NCBI GenBank assembly: GCA_009886205.1
Contig: QXZU01000065.1
Coordinates: 1-34,452 of the forward strand
Source of the DNA: K189A clade bacterium
GTDB lineage: Bacteria; Pseudomonadota; Gammaproteobacteria; Pseudomonadales; Azotimanducaceae
Reading direction: 5' to 3'
DNA length: 34,452 nucleotides
Made by a program: the position numbers and the translations under genes. How positions within the stretch are numbered: position 1 is the first letter of the stretch; each line of letters opens with the position of its first letter. Under the pieces are notes generated by a model, which worked only from the letters and a program-made list of their open reading frames with translations, ran no database searches and was not told where the DNA came from. Shown here piece after piece: positions 8,865-18,746 of this stretch.

Positions 8865-10261
8865 GCGAACAAACAAGTACATCATGGCAACCTAGCGCCA
8901 GTGACTTCGCGCCAAAGCCCAAGCACCAAACAGCGGATGCCATTACGCGCCCTGCGATGTCTTATTGGCAAGACGCTTGGCGGCGTCTGAAAGAAAACAA
9001 GCGCGCGCTCTTCTCCCTTTATCTGATTATCGGCTTGGTCACATTTACCCTAGCGGGCCCGTACCTTTGGACAATTGACCCTTCGGCCCAAGACTTAGAT
9101 CAAATAGGCATGGCACCCGGTGCTGATCGTAATGTCACTATCGCACCTGCATATCAGCCTTGGTATGGACCTACTGATGACCAGACTTACGCTAACGACA
9201 ATGCGCTAGGCCTCACACTGGTGGGTAATGCAACCAGCCAAGCAGTGCGTTTGGCTTGGCGAGGAAATGACTATGATCAAGCTGACTACGGCTACAAAAT
9301 TTACCGCACACTGTTTCCCTTAGACGCTGGTGATGCCTTTGGTTTGCCGTTAATGGAAAGCAAAAATCATTACTTCGAGGATCGACTAGACCTGCAACCC
9401 ACAGACTACTACTACACTGTGGTGGCACTAGACAGCCAAGGTGTAGAAACCGATCAATTCGCCACCCTTAAACTCACTGTTAAGCGTGTAATTACAGTAC
9501 TGGAAGCACAGCAACGTGGCTTAACAAAGAACGGTCCAGTAGCAGAAGGCGAGCAAATTAAACTCGCCCTGCATCCGTTCGGCACCGACTATCTAGGTAG
9601 GGATATGTTGGCGAGGCTTATCTACGGCGGCCAAGTGTCGCTGTTCATTGGCATTTTTGCGCCGCTACTTTACGTATTACTGGGTGTTATTTACGGCAGC
9701 ATTGCTGGCTTTATGGGTGGCGCGGTGGATCAACTGATGATGCGCTTCGCAGACTTTGCAGTAGCCCTACCGTTTCTACTTTTCATGATCTTACTCAAGG
9801 TTATCTTTGGCATAGGACCCGGAGAAAGCGGCGTACTGCCCATGTTGGTTGCCATGGTGATCTTGCTCTGGCCCGCACCTGCTCGATTAGTGCGCGGACA
9901 AATTTTACAAATCCGCGAAGAGGGTTATGTCAGCGCCTCGCAGTTACTTGGCGCAAAGACCAACTATCTTGTGTTTCGCCACATGATTCCCAACACTATG
10001 GGGGTGATTTTGGTCACCATTACTTTCCAAGTACCGAGTGCGATTTTCACCGAAGCGTTTCTGTCTTTCATTGGTATGGGCGTGGCACCACCAACACCGT
10101 CTTGGGGATCTATGTGTAACGACGGCATTAAGTCTATGCTGACCAGACCCCACGAACTGTTTTTTCCAGCCCTATTTATCAGCATCACGGTGCTGGCGTT
10201 TAATCTTCTTGGCGACGGGCTGAGAGATGCCTTAGATGCACGCATGCGCAATAGAGAATAG
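8861..10261 (+). CDS. oppC: Oligopeptide ABC transporter permease OppC-like with large periplasmic insertion
   Basis: HPFGTDYLGRDMLARLIYGG and EAA loop EGYVSASQLLGAKTNYLVFRHMIPNTMGVI; start overlaps oppB stop (ATGA); 466 aa, with an extra ~150 aa before HPFGTD. Confidence 0.92.
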   Translation: MSEQTSTSWQPSASDFAPKPKHQTADAITRPAMSYWQDAWRRLKENKRALFSLYLIIGLVTFTLAGPYLWTIDPSAQDLDQIGMAPGADRNVTIAPAYQPWYGPTDDQTYANDNALGLTLVGNATSQAVRLAWRGNDYDQADYGYKIYRTLFPLDAGDAFGLPLMESKNHYFEDRLDLQPTDYYYTVVALDSQGVETDQFATLKLTVKRVITVLEAQQRGLTKNGPVAEGEQIKLALHPFGTDYLGRDMLARLIYGGQVSLFIGIFAPLLYVLLGVIYGSIAGFMGGAVDQLMMRFADFAVALPFLLFMILLKVIFGIGPGESGVLPMLVAMVILLWPAPARLVRGQILQIREEGYVSASQLLGAKTNYLVFRHMIPNTMGVILVTITFQVPSAIFTEAFLSFIGMGVAPPTPSWGSMCNDGIKSMLTRPHELFFPALFISITVLAFNLLGDGLRDALDARMRNRE

Positions 10262-10263
10262 TA

Positions 10264-11343
10264 ATGACCAAGCCTTTATTAAAAGTAGAAGACCTGCATG
10301 TAGAATTTGCTACTTACGGTGGCACTGTACATGCGGTCAGGGGCGTCAGCTTTGATGTTAACGCCGGCGAGACCTTGGCCATTGTGGGCGAATCTGGCTG
10401 CGGCAAATCTGTCACCGTGCAGAGCCTAATGGGTTTGATACCCATGCCGCCGGGGCAAATTACCCAAGGTTCAGCAGAACTTATGGGCCACGATATTTTG
10501 TCCAGCAAGTTCATAGAAGGTCAGGATATTCGCGGCAACAAGGTGAGCATGATCTTCCAAGATCCTATGACTTCACTCAATCCGACCATGAACATCGGCA
10601 GTCAAATCGCTGAAACCTTAGAAGTACACCGGGGCTATAGCCGCAGAAAGGCGTTTAACCGCGCCATAGAACTGCTGGAGATGACAAAAATACCCGAAGC
10701 AGAAAAGCGCGCTAAACAGTATCCGTTTGAGTTTTCGGGCGGCATGTTGCAGCGCGCCATGATTGCTATGGCTATTGCCTGTGAGCCTGCCATGCTCATT
10801 GCTGACGAGCCTACCACGGCACTAGACGTAACTATTCAGGCGCAAATTCTCGATTTGCTCAAAGATCTACAGCAAGAAACGGATATGGCGATTATTTTAA
10901 TTACCCATGACCTTGGTGTGGTGGCAAGAATGGCCGACGAAGTACTGGTTATGTACGCAGGCCAAGTGGTTGAAAAAGGACCCGTTGACGATATTTTCTA
11001 TCATTCGGCGCACCCTTATACCTTGGGTTTGCGCGGCGCCATGCCTACCAATAGTCCGAATAATCAGCAAAGTCTTACCGCCATTGATGGCTCGCCACCG
11101 GATCTATTCAGCCCGCCCGCAGGCTGTAGTTATCACCCGCGCTGCCCCAATGCCATGCAATTGTGCGATCAACGCGCACCCGCCATTGCATCATTGTCTG
11201 CTGATCACTGGTCTCGTTGCTGGTTGCATCATCCTGACAGCCAGTTGCGCCCACAGGGCCTATATTTTCGCGACCCTGAAGCAAACAAAGAAACGTCCAC
11301 AGGCGCAAAAAAATCAGCCGACCAAGAAGGAAGCGCTCAATGA
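10264..11343 (+). CDS. oppD: Oligopeptide ABC transporter ATP-binding protein OppD-like
   Basis: Walker A GESGCGKS, signature FSGGMLQRAMIAMAIA, Walker B MLIADEPTTALDVT, C-terminal CSYHPRCPNA. Confidence 0.95.
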   Translation: MTKPLLKVEDLHVEFATYGGTVHAVRGVSFDVNAGETLAIVGESGCGKSVTVQSLMGLIPMPPGQITQGSAELMGHDILSSKFIEGQDIRGNKVSMIFQDPMTSLNPTMNIGSQIAETLEVHRGYSRRKAFNRAIELLEMTKIPEAEKRAKQYPFEFSGGMLQRAMIAMAIACEPAMLIADEPTTALDVTIQAQILDLLKDLQQETDMAIILITHDLGVVARMADEVLVMYAGQVVEKGPVDDIFYHSAHPYTLGLRGAMPTNSPNNQQSLTAIDGSPPDLFSPPAGCSYHPRCPNAMQLCDQRAPAIASLSADHWSRCWLHHPDSQLRPQGLYFRDPEANKETSTGAKKSADQEGSAQ

Positions 11344-12323
11344 ATCCTTTGGTAGAAATCAACAACCTGGTCAAATACTTCGATCTAGGCCAAGGCCAAA
11401 TTGTGCATGCGGTAGACAATGTGAGCCTGCAGATTCACAGCAAGGAAGTGGTGGGGTTAGTTGGCGAGAGTGGCTCGGGTAAGTCTACGCTAGGCAAAGC
11501 GGTACTCGGCCTACATAACAAAACTTCCGGTAATGTTACTTACGCAGGCGAACTACTGCCGCAGAAGTATCGTAGCCGAGACTTTCAAAAACACGCCAAA
11601 ACTATGCAGATGATCTTCCAAGATCCGTATTCATCGCTTAATCCGCGCATGACTGTGGGCGAGATTATTGGTGAGGGCCTGAAACTCAATAAAGCATTAA
11701 GCGCCAGCGAAATTAACCAGCGCGTTGCGCACTGGTTGACATTAGTAGGGCTCAGCGCCGATCACATGTCGCGTTATCCTCACGAATTTTCTGGCGGACA
11801 ACGACAGCGTATTGGGGTTGCTCGCGCGCTCATTTTAGAACCAGACTTTGTGGTTTGCGATGAACCCATCTCGGCACTGGATGTTTCGGTACAGGCGCAA
11901 GTGGTTAACCTGCTGGCTGAACTGAAGGAATCCATGGGACTAACCCTGCTTTTTATTGCCCATGACCTATCCATGGTGCGTTACATCAGTGATCGCATGG
12001 CCGTAATGTACTTGGGAGGGTTGGTGGAAGTCGGTGATGCTGACGAAGTTTTCTTCAAGCCCATGCATCCGTATACCAAGACGCTAATTGCCTCTAATCC
12101 TGAAGCCGATCCACGCAGCGAAAGGCAGCGAGTGTCTACCACCATTCAGGGCGAAATTCCGTCACCGGTGAATATTCCCGCAGGTTGTCGCTTTGCCAAT
12201 AGATGCCCTCAAGCTATGCCTGTCTGTCACCAAATTACGCCCGTGTTAAAAACGCCCACTGTTGCAAAAGCAGAAGAACATTTTGATGAAAACAGACAAG
12301 TTGCCTGCCACCTATACGACTAA
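11340..12323 (+). CDS. oppF: Oligopeptide ABC transporter ATP-binding protein OppF-like
   Basis: Walker A GESGSGKST, signature FSGGQRQRIGVARAL, FVVCDEPISALDVSVQ, C-terminal CRFANRCPQA; overlaps oppD stop. Confidence 0.95.
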   Translation: MNPLVEINNLVKYFDLGQGQIVHAVDNVSLQIHSKEVVGLVGESGSGKSTLGKAVLGLHNKTSGNVTYAGELLPQKYRSRDFQKHAKTMQMIFQDPYSSLNPRMTVGEIIGEGLKLNKALSASEINQRVAHWLTLVGLSADHMSRYPHEFSGGQRQRIGVARALILEPDFVVCDEPISALDVSVQAQVVNLLAELKESMGLTLLFIAHDLSMVRYISDRMAVMYLGGLVEVGDADEVFFKPMHPYTKTLIASNPEADPRSERQRVSTTIQGEIPSPVNIPAGCRFANRCPQAMPVCHQITPVLKTPTVAKAEEHFDENRQVACHLYD

Positions 12324-12512
12324 CGCGGGCAAGAGAACGGGTAAGGTTTAGGACCAATAGGGGGCAGTGAAATACTGGTTTAAAAAATGGGATTCTGTGG
12401 CTTTTCACTAGAGTGGTGAAATTTGGACAATAACGGAAAGATTCCTAGCAGAATTGCTCTACAGGAAGAGGGCTTAGCCAATGCTTAAGATATTCAAAAT
12501 GTGAGAAAGTGC

Positions 12513-12542
12513 TTTTGTTCTGACCTACTGATCAGAACAAAA
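12513..12542. terminator. Probable bidirectional intrinsic terminator between convergent oppF and RRM gene
   Basis: ttttgttctga-cctactga-tcagaacaaaa: perfect 11-bp inverted repeat with A/T-run ends on both strands. Confidence 0.65.
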
Positions 12543-12570
12543 TGCGATTCCTGCAATAGCAGAGTCGATC

Positions 12571-12870
12571 TTAGAAACGACGTCCGCCACCACCACCGTC
12601 ACGACCGCCGCCGCCACCGCCACCAGGGCGTTGCTTGCTTTGCGCTTCGTTAACACGTAGTGCACGACCTTTGAAATCAAGACCGTTTAGTGCTTCGATC
12701 GCGGCTTCAGCGCCGTCTTCGATTTCTACGAATCCAAATCCTCTTGAACGTCCAGTTTCTCGGTCAGTAATAACCGAAGCTGACGCAACACTGCCATGCT
12801 CTGAGAACAGAGTTTGCAGATCTTCATCGGTGACCGCCCATGCGAGGTTACCTACATATAGTTTCTTCAC
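12571..12870 (-). CDS. RRM-type RNA-binding protein with Gly/Arg-rich tail
   Basis: RNP2 LYVGNLAW and RNP1 RGFGFVEI; tail RPGGGGGGGRDGGGGGRRF; AAGGAG RBS upstream. Confidence 0.95.
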   Translation of the reverse strand: MKKLYVGNLAWAVTDEDLQTLFSEHGSVASASVITDRETGRSRGFGFVEIEDGAEAAIEALNGLDFKGRALRVNEAQSKQRPGGGGGGGRDGGGGGRRF

Positions 12871-13125
12871 AGCTTTCTTAGCTCCTTGTTTGATAAGCGC
12901 TGAATTTCACTCCTAATGGAGCATATCGACCAATCAAACCTAGGACCTTCGAAGAAAAATTGCTGAGTAAAACTACCCCAACGATATTTCTCTATTTTCA
13001 ACCGAGTCATCTTGCTAAATATTTGCATATCTAAGAAAACGCCTCACAGGAACAATCGGGCGAGACTGATTAGCCTAGGGCAACCTTGACACAGTCACAA
13101 GCGATAATTACGCATTATTTCTTGA

Positions 13126-13698
13126 CTATTTTGAGAAGTTTTTGCTGTTTTCAGCGCGCCATTTTTCGCGCATACGTAAAATGGAAGTTTCTTGCGTGTA
13201 CTTTTCTAAATCATTAATTGGCACCCAGGCCAAATCTAAAGATTCTTCGCTGACAACAAAGTCCCTATTTTCGGCGCGGAGCTGATAACGCACATCAAAA
13301 TGATAGTGCGCAGGATCGCCCTTTGCTGCTGGAATTTCATGGATATCAATATCAAAAATTTCCTCGCTGAGCAGTGCAACCTTTAACCCCGACTCCTCCA
13401 CCGCTTCTCGGTAGGCAACACCTGAAGTATTTGCATCACCATCACTGTGCCCACCCAGTTGTAGCCACATTTTTAATTTGCGGTGATTGGTCAACAACAG
13501 CTGCTCGCCAGAGGCATCTACCAACCAGGCAGAACCGGTTATATGCCCGGCCCAGCAGGTGCGTTCAAAGCAGTTGGGGTACTCGGCCAATAATTTTCTA
13601 AAGCGCTGAACCGCCTCAATCTCTTGGGGATAACGAAGATGATAGCGCTCAATGGCCTCACTTAGATTGCGTCGGTGCATAAGAGTCCTTATTCTCAA
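13126..13698 (-). CDS. NUDIX hydrolase
   Basis: Nudix box GGHSDGDANTSGVAYREAVEESGL (first Glu position is Ala). Confidence 0.9.
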   Translation of the reverse strand: MRIRTLMHRRNLSEAIERYHLRYPQEIEAVQRFRKLLAEYPNCFERTCWAGHITGSAWLVDASGEQLLLTNHRKLKMWLQLGGHSDGDANTSGVAYREAVEESGLKVALLSEEIFDIDIHEIPAAKGDPAHYHFDVRYQLRAENRDFVVSEESLDLAWVPINDLEKYTQETSILRMREKWRAENSKNFSK

Positions 13699-13788
13699 TG
13701 GAGCGGTAAAGCTTAACTCAACTGTAACCAGTTATGGGCCAGCTTCCCGCAACTAACGATTTTTCGGTTCATTAATTAGGAGAGGAAT

Positions 13789-14073
13789 ATGCTTGCAGTA
13801 GTAGCAAAGCTCAACGTTTTGGAAGGTAAAGAAGCAGAATTTGAAAAGGTTATGCTTGGACTAGCCGAGCAGGTGAATGCCAACGAACCTGGCTGCCACC
13901 TTTATAAGCTGTGCAAAGATGCCGATGGCAATTATGTTGTTATGGAACTCTACGCAGATGCTGACGCGGTAGCAGCTCATGGCGCATCAGAACACTTCAA
14001 AGCAGCAGGCGCGGGCTTTAAGGGTTTAATGGGCGGTGCTCCTGAGATCACTCGCATGGAAGTGGTAGGCTAA
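13789..14073 (+). CDS. Antibiotic biosynthesis monooxygenase (ABM) domain protein, putative quinol monooxygenase
   Basis: Short ferredoxin-fold protein: VVAKLNVLEGKEAEFEKVMLGLAEQVNANEPGCHLYKLCKD...VVMELYADADAVAAHGASEHF; gagagg RBS. Confidence 0.85.
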   Translation: MLAVVAKLNVLEGKEAEFEKVMLGLAEQVNANEPGCHLYKLCKDADGNYVVMELYADADAVAAHGASEHFKAAGAGFKGLMGGAPEITRMEVVG

Positions 14074-14128
14074 ATCTAACGCTACCGAAGTACTTTTTAT
14101 GTGCTTGCTAAGTATTTACTAAGTACCG

Positions 14129-14160
14129 AAAAAACAGCAGGCCCAGCATGAGCTGGGTCC
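14129..14160 (-). terminator. Putative intrinsic terminator for cobT-like gene
   Basis: On the minus strand GACCCAGC-TCAT-GCTGGGCC (one G-T wobble) followed by TGCTGTTTTTT. Confidence 0.6.
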
Positions 14161-14196
14161 ACCTACCAAAGCGCCGCCCACTTTAGCTAATTGGGA

Positions 14197-16017
14197 CTAG
14201 TTGTTTATCTCAAACAACTCGGCTAACTGCTCAGTCATCGCACCCCCCAACTGCTCAGCATCTGTAATAGTGACAGCACGCTTGTAGTGGTGGGTCACAT
14301 CGTGACCAATACCAATAGCGACCAATTCAACCGGCGATTTATTTTCAATCATATCAATGGCGTACTTTAGGTGCTGTTCAAGAAAATTACTTGGATTGAC
14401 CAGCAAGGTAGAGTTATCTACCGGCAGGCCATCGGAAATAACCATCATCACCTTGCGCTGCTCAGGGCGAGTGACTAAACGATTGTGAGCCCAAATGAGC
14501 GCCTCACCATCAATATTCTCTTTCAGCAATTCCTCGCGCATCATCAAACCAAGATTACGCTTGGTGCGGGACCAATTGTCGTCCGCGCTCTTATAAATGA
14601 TGTGGCGCAAGTCATTGAGGCGACCTGGGTTAGCGGGCTTATTAGCATTAATCCAAGTTTCTCGAGATTCGCCGCCACGCCAAGCCTTAGTGGTGAAGCC
14701 CAGAATTTCCACTCTTACCGAACACCGCTCTAAAGTGCGGCCCATAATGTCCGCGCACATTGCCGCTATGGTAATTGAGCGTCCGCGCATAGAACCGGAG
14801 CTGTCAATGAGCAGGGTTACAACGGTGTCGCGGAACTTGGTTTCTTTCTCTTGCTTATACGCCAGCGGATTCATTGGGTCGATAATGACTTGGGTCAAAC
14901 GCGCGGCGTCCAGTACCCCTTCTTCAAGATCAAATTCCCAAGTTCGATTTTGCTTGGCCATCAACCGACGCTGTAACCGGTTAGCTAACTTTGACGTGGC
15001 GTGCTGTAGTGCAACCAACTGCTGATCTAGCAATTGGCGCAAGCGGATCATTTCGTCAGCATCACAAAGCTCTTCCGCGCGAATAATTTCGTCGAACTTT
15101 TCAGTATAAGCGTTGTAGTTGATATCAACCGGTATGCGGCCAGCGTCGTCGGGCATGGGCACCGCGGCTTCATCCGGATCGGATTCAGCTGCAGATTCAT
15201 CCATGTCCGCATGGGCATCCATTTCTACCGTGGTGGCGTCTCCGTCGCTGCTTTCTTCACCCGCAGCATCGTCATCAAGCACCACATCTTCAGGACTAAA
15301 ATCTGATTCAGCATCCTCAGACTCGTCCATGGTATCCATGTCGTCTTGATTGCTCTCACCGTCGCTTGGGTCGTCTAAATCAACAGGCAAACCCAGATCA
15401 GAAATAATATTTCGGCAAAGGTCGGCAAAGCGCTCTTGATCACCAATATGATCACGGAGTGCTTCTATATCGTCCCCGGCATTTTTCATGACATGGTCGC
15501 GCCAAAATTGCACAACATGCTCGGCGCTGGGGGGCAGTGTTCTACCGGTTAATTGCTCGCGGACAATAAGCCCTACAGCCACAGACAAGGGCGCTTCTGT
15601 TTCAGCAGTAATGGCGTCAAAGGCGGCTTGCTTGCATTGTTGTTCTAGATGGGCGTCTAGATTTTGGCCCACGCCTTCCATGCGCAGCGTACCGATTGAG
15701 GCAATTCTGGCCGATTCAATCCATTCAAACATTTCTTGGGCAGGACCGCCCTCGGGGCTGTAGCGCGCATGCAATCTGGCATTATGATGACGAAATCTTA
15801 GGGCAAACTCGTCGCCCACTCCGCGCACAGCATCTATTTCAGAGCTACTGGCACCCATAGCTGGAAGCGGCAGTCTAAGCTTGCCGCCGTGAGCTGCCGG
15901 TGCGCCCGGGCCAAAGGTGACCTCTAGCTCGTCATCACCCGCGATCGCACGAATAGTTGCCGTAGTCGCCCGCTTGAACGGTTCAAGCGGATTGTCTGCC
16001 TCGTTTATATTAGCCAT
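14197..16017 (-). CDS. cobT: CobT-type (cobaltochelatase subunit-like) VWA protein
   Basis: [85 protein letters not shown]; acidic central linker. Confidence 0.9.
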   Translation of the reverse strand: MANINEADNPLEPFKRATTATIRAIAGDDELEVTFGPGAPAAHGGKLRLPLPAMGASSSEIDAVRGVGDEFALRFRHHNARLHARYSPEGGPAQEMFEWIESARIASIGTLRMEGVGQNLDAHLEQQCKQAAFDAITAETEAPLSVAVGLIVREQLTGRTLPPSAEHVVQFWRDHVMKNAGDDIEALRDHIGDQERFADLCRNIISDLGLPVDLDDPSDGESNQDDMDTMDESEDAESDFSPEDVVLDDDAAGEESSDGDATTVEMDAHADMDESAAESDPDEAAVPMPDDAGRIPVDINYNAYTEKFDEIIRAEELCDADEMIRLRQLLDQQLVALQHATSKLANRLQRRLMAKQNRTWEFDLEEGVLDAARLTQVIIDPMNPLAYKQEKETKFRDTVVTLLIDSSGSMRGRSITIAAMCADIMGRTLERCSVRVEILGFTTKAWRGGESRETWINANKPANPGRLNDLRHIIYKSADDNWSRTKRNLGLMMREELLKENIDGEALIWAHNRLVTRPEQRKVMMVISDGLPVDNSTLLVNPSNFLEQHLKYAIDMIENKSPVELVAIGIGHDVTHHYKRAVTITDAEQLGGAMTEQLAELFEINN

Positions 16018-16042
16018 ATCAGCCTTTGGTCTAAATAGAGCC

Positions 16043-17047
16043 TTATGCAGACTTCAGAGTAATTCCTGCAGTTGCATCACCTAGATCTTCGCCTATGCAG
16101 CGTTGGTAATACTCAGCAACAATAGAACGCTCTAGCTCATCGCATTTATTCAAAAATGTGACCCTAAATGCAAAACCAATATCGCCAAAAATTTCAGCGT
16201 TTTGCGCCCAAGTTAGGACAGTTCTTGGTGACATAACCGTAGAAACGTCGCCATTGATAAAGCCTTTACGGGTCAGATCTGCAACGCTCACCATATTACT
16301 AATCACACGCTGGCCTTCGGGCGTTGCGTTGAAAGCAGCGACCTTGCCCAAAACAATAGCCGCTTCAGCATCGTGATCTAAATAGTTAAGGGTAGAAACA
16401 ATACTCCAACGGTCCATCTGACCTTGGTTAATTTGTTGCGTACCGTGGTAAAGGCCTGTTGTATCACCCAAGCCCACTGTATTGGTGGTCGCAAAGAGCC
16501 GGAAAAACGGATGCGGGCTAATGACCTTGTTTTGATCTAACAGCGTCAGCTTGCCTTCAATTTCGAGGATCCGCTGAATAACGAACATGACATCGGGTCT
16601 ACCCGCATCATATTCATCAAAAACCAAGGCCACTGAATGTTGCAGCGCCCATGGCAAAATGCCTTCACGGAATTCGGTAATTTGCTTACCGTCTTTTAGG
16701 ACAATGGCGTCTTTACCAATGAGGTCAATACGGGAGATATGGGAATCGAGGTTAACTCGAATACACGGCCAATTGAGTCGCGCAGCCACCTGCTCGATGT
16801 GGGTAGATTTACCCGTGCCATGGTAGCCCTGAACCATAACTCTACGGTTATGGGTGAATCCTGCTAAAATCGCTAATGTAGTGTCGCGGTCAAAACGGTA
16901 TTCTTCATCGACGGCGGGCACGTAGTCAGATCTTTCGCTGAAGCCGGGAACGGTCAAATCTTGATCAATCCCGAAAACTTCCCTGACACTGTATTGTGTA
17001 TCGGGCACTAGAGCAGGACTTAATCCTGATTCTGATTGGTCTGTCAC
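16043..17047 (-). CDS. cobS: CobS-type AAA+ ATPase (cobaltochelatase subunit-like)
   Basis: [16 protein letters not shown], Walker [41 protein letters not shown], Walker [12 protein letters not shown]; directly upstream of cobT on the same strand. Confidence 0.92.
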   Translation of the reverse strand: MTDQSESGLSPALVPDTQYSVREVFGIDQDLTVPGFSERSDYVPAVDEEYRFDRDTTLAILAGFTHNRRVMVQGYHGTGKSTHIEQVAARLNWPCIRVNLDSHISRIDLIGKDAIVLKDGKQITEFREGILPWALQHSVALVFDEYDAGRPDVMFVIQRILEIEGKLTLLDQNKVISPHPFFRLFATTNTVGLGDTTGLYHGTQQINQGQMDRWSIVSTLNYLDHDAEAAIVLGKVAAFNATPEGQRVISNMVSVADLTRKGFINGDVSTVMSPRTVLTWAQNAEIFGDIGFAFRVTFLNKCDELERSIVAEYYQRCIGEDLGDATAGITLKSA

Positions 17048-17117
17048 TGGTAAATCCTAAACTCAATTAAGCAAGCCTCTCATTGTAGAGAACCCATAGA
17101 AAAAGAGCAGCAGAAAG

Positions 17118-17693
17118 ATGGCATTAATTCAATTAGTACGACACGGCAAAGCTGCCGCAGGTTTTGGTAGTCACCGAGATCCCGGCTTAGACGATCTAGG
17201 CCGATCACAGTCCGAGGCGGTAGCAAAGTTGCTGGATCACCAGCATAGAACCGGCCCCAACGGCTCAGCCAACCTACCCATTTTACGCTCCAGCCCATTG
17301 GCTCGGGCTCAGGAAACCGCCATTCCATTGCAAACCCTGTGGCAGGCTGACGTCACTATTGAGGAACGAGTAGCGGAGATTCCGTCGCCTACTGAAGACT
17401 TAGCCGCGCGGGCCCAATGGCTACAAAATGCCATGGCCGGTAACTGGTCCGACCTAGACCAAAACTCCCAGCAGTGGCGGCAAAATATTGTTGACTACCT
17501 TCGCTCCTGCTCGGAAAACTGCATTATTTTCAGCCATTATGTGGCCATCAACGCAGCGGTCAGCTATGCCCAAGGTGATGACAAGATGCGGGTTTTTGCC
17601 CCCGATAACTGCTCAGTCACCAGCTTCGACAACAGCAGTGGCGAGCTAGTGATAGTAGACCTAGGCGTAACTGCAGATACCTTTGTAAATTAG
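17118..17693 (+). CDS. Histidine phosphatase family (SixA-like) protein
   Basis: LVRHGKAA, DPGLDDLGRSQSEAVA, RSSPLARAQETA, IIFSHYVAINAAV. Confidence 0.88.
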   Translation: MALIQLVRHGKAAAGFGSHRDPGLDDLGRSQSEAVAKLLDHQHRTGPNGSANLPILRSSPLARAQETAIPLQTLWQADVTIEERVAEIPSPTEDLAARAQWLQNAMAGNWSDLDQNSQQWRQNIVDYLRSCSENCIIFSHYVAINAAVSYAQGDDKMRVFAPDNCSVTSFDNSSGELVIVDLGVTADTFVN

Positions 17694-17737
17694 AGGGTAA
17701 ACAAAAAGACGGCTGCCGCTTTACCGAAAGGTTTGGT

Positions 17738-18742
17738 TTAGCGCCCGCGCAGGCGGCGTTGATAAACAGACGGCGGCACCATGCCAACCGTGCCGGCCAT
17801 AACCAACACCAATTGCTCTAAACTTACCCAAGCGTCGCCAAAACGTTGGCCTTTACCTTGTTGATCAATCACCGCGCATTCAGCCAGCAATGTTAATGGC
17901 GAGCTTACCCGTTGCGCAAACTGCTCAACAATGCGCGCACGGGCTGGAGGCAGTCCGCGACTTTGACCTAGGCGTCTTAGCTGACTAGTCAGCGCACCTA
18001 GAATAGCGAAAAGGCTAACGCCCTCTTGTCTAAGCGAGCGCAGAACTTTGCGCGCTCTAACAGCGTCTCCAGCCATGGCGGCATCAATCATATCGAAGCT
18101 GGTAAAACGCGAAGTATCCTCAAGGGAGGCAATGAGCGTCTGCTGGGAAATGGGTTGCGGCAAACCTTGCAAAGCAAGTTTTTCAATTTCCTGAGCCGCC
18201 GCAAGTAGGTTGCCTTCCACTCGATCAGCCAAATAACTCAAGCCATCGCGATCCATGCTAAGACCACGTTTAGTGAGTCGAGCCTCAAGCCACCTGGGCA
18301 TGTCTCGTGGACTCATGGGCCAGATCAACACAATGCCACCCGCCTGCTCTATCGCCTTAAACCAAGCCGAAGAGCGCTGCTTAGGTTGCAAGCGATCCGT
18401 GCGCAAGAGCAAAAGCGTATCACTGTTACTCGTTTCGCCATCGCACCACGAGCGCAAAACTTCAGATGCTTCTTTGTCGAACTTACCCGAGCCAAGGCGC
18501 AGGTCTAAAATTTTACGTTCAGCGAACAGCGACATGCTGGCCGCATCATTGGTGATGTCATACCAGTGGAACCCGGGCTCAACATGATGAATAGAGCGCT
18601 CAGTGAACCCCTGAGCACGAGCGGCTGCAATAATTTCATCGCAGGCCTCTTCTACGAGCAATGTATCGTCACCACTGACCAGATAGATCGTCTGCAAACC
18701 ACGAGACAATGAAGAGGACAATTGTTCAGGTTTAATTTGCAC
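17738..18742 (-). CDS. holA: DNA polymerase III subunit delta
   Basis: MQIKPEQLSSSLSRGLQTIYLVSGDDTLLVEEACDEIIAAARAQGF; position next to lptE-leuS. Confidence 0.93.
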   Translation of the reverse strand: MQIKPEQLSSSLSRGLQTIYLVSGDDTLLVEEACDEIIAAARAQGFTERSIHHVEPGFHWYDITNDAASMSLFAERKILDLRLGSGKFDKEASEVLRSWCDGETSNSDTLLLLRTDRLQPKQRSSAWFKAIEQAGGIVLIWPMSPRDMPRWLEARLTKRGLSMDRDGLSYLADRVEGNLLAAAQEIEKLALQGLPQPISQQTLIASLEDTSRFTSFDMIDAAMAGDAVRARKVLRSLRQEGVSLFAILGALTSQLRRLGQSRGLPPARARIVEQFAQRVSSPLTLLAECAVIDQQGKGQRFGDAWVSLEQLVLVMAGTVGMVPPSVYQRRLRGR

Positions 18743-18746
18743 TGAG

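Noticed and set aside
10907-11482. 191 aa + strand ORF overlapping oppD/oppF
   Set aside because: Shadow frame of two well-supported ABC ATPase genes; no recognisable domain.
12361-12430. TTTCAC...GTGAAA inverted repeat after oppF
   Set aside because: Short AT-rich stem without a T-run; the 12513-12542 repeat is the better terminator.
14197-17047. CobS/CobT as a novel defence or anti-phage AAA+/VWA system
   Set aside because: Motifs match ordinary CobS/CobT and no effector, nuclease or mobile-element context is nearby.
17700-17737. GC-rich short hairpin (CGGC/GCCG) near the holA stop
   Set aside because: Loop too small for a stable terminator despite a downstream T-run on the minus strand.
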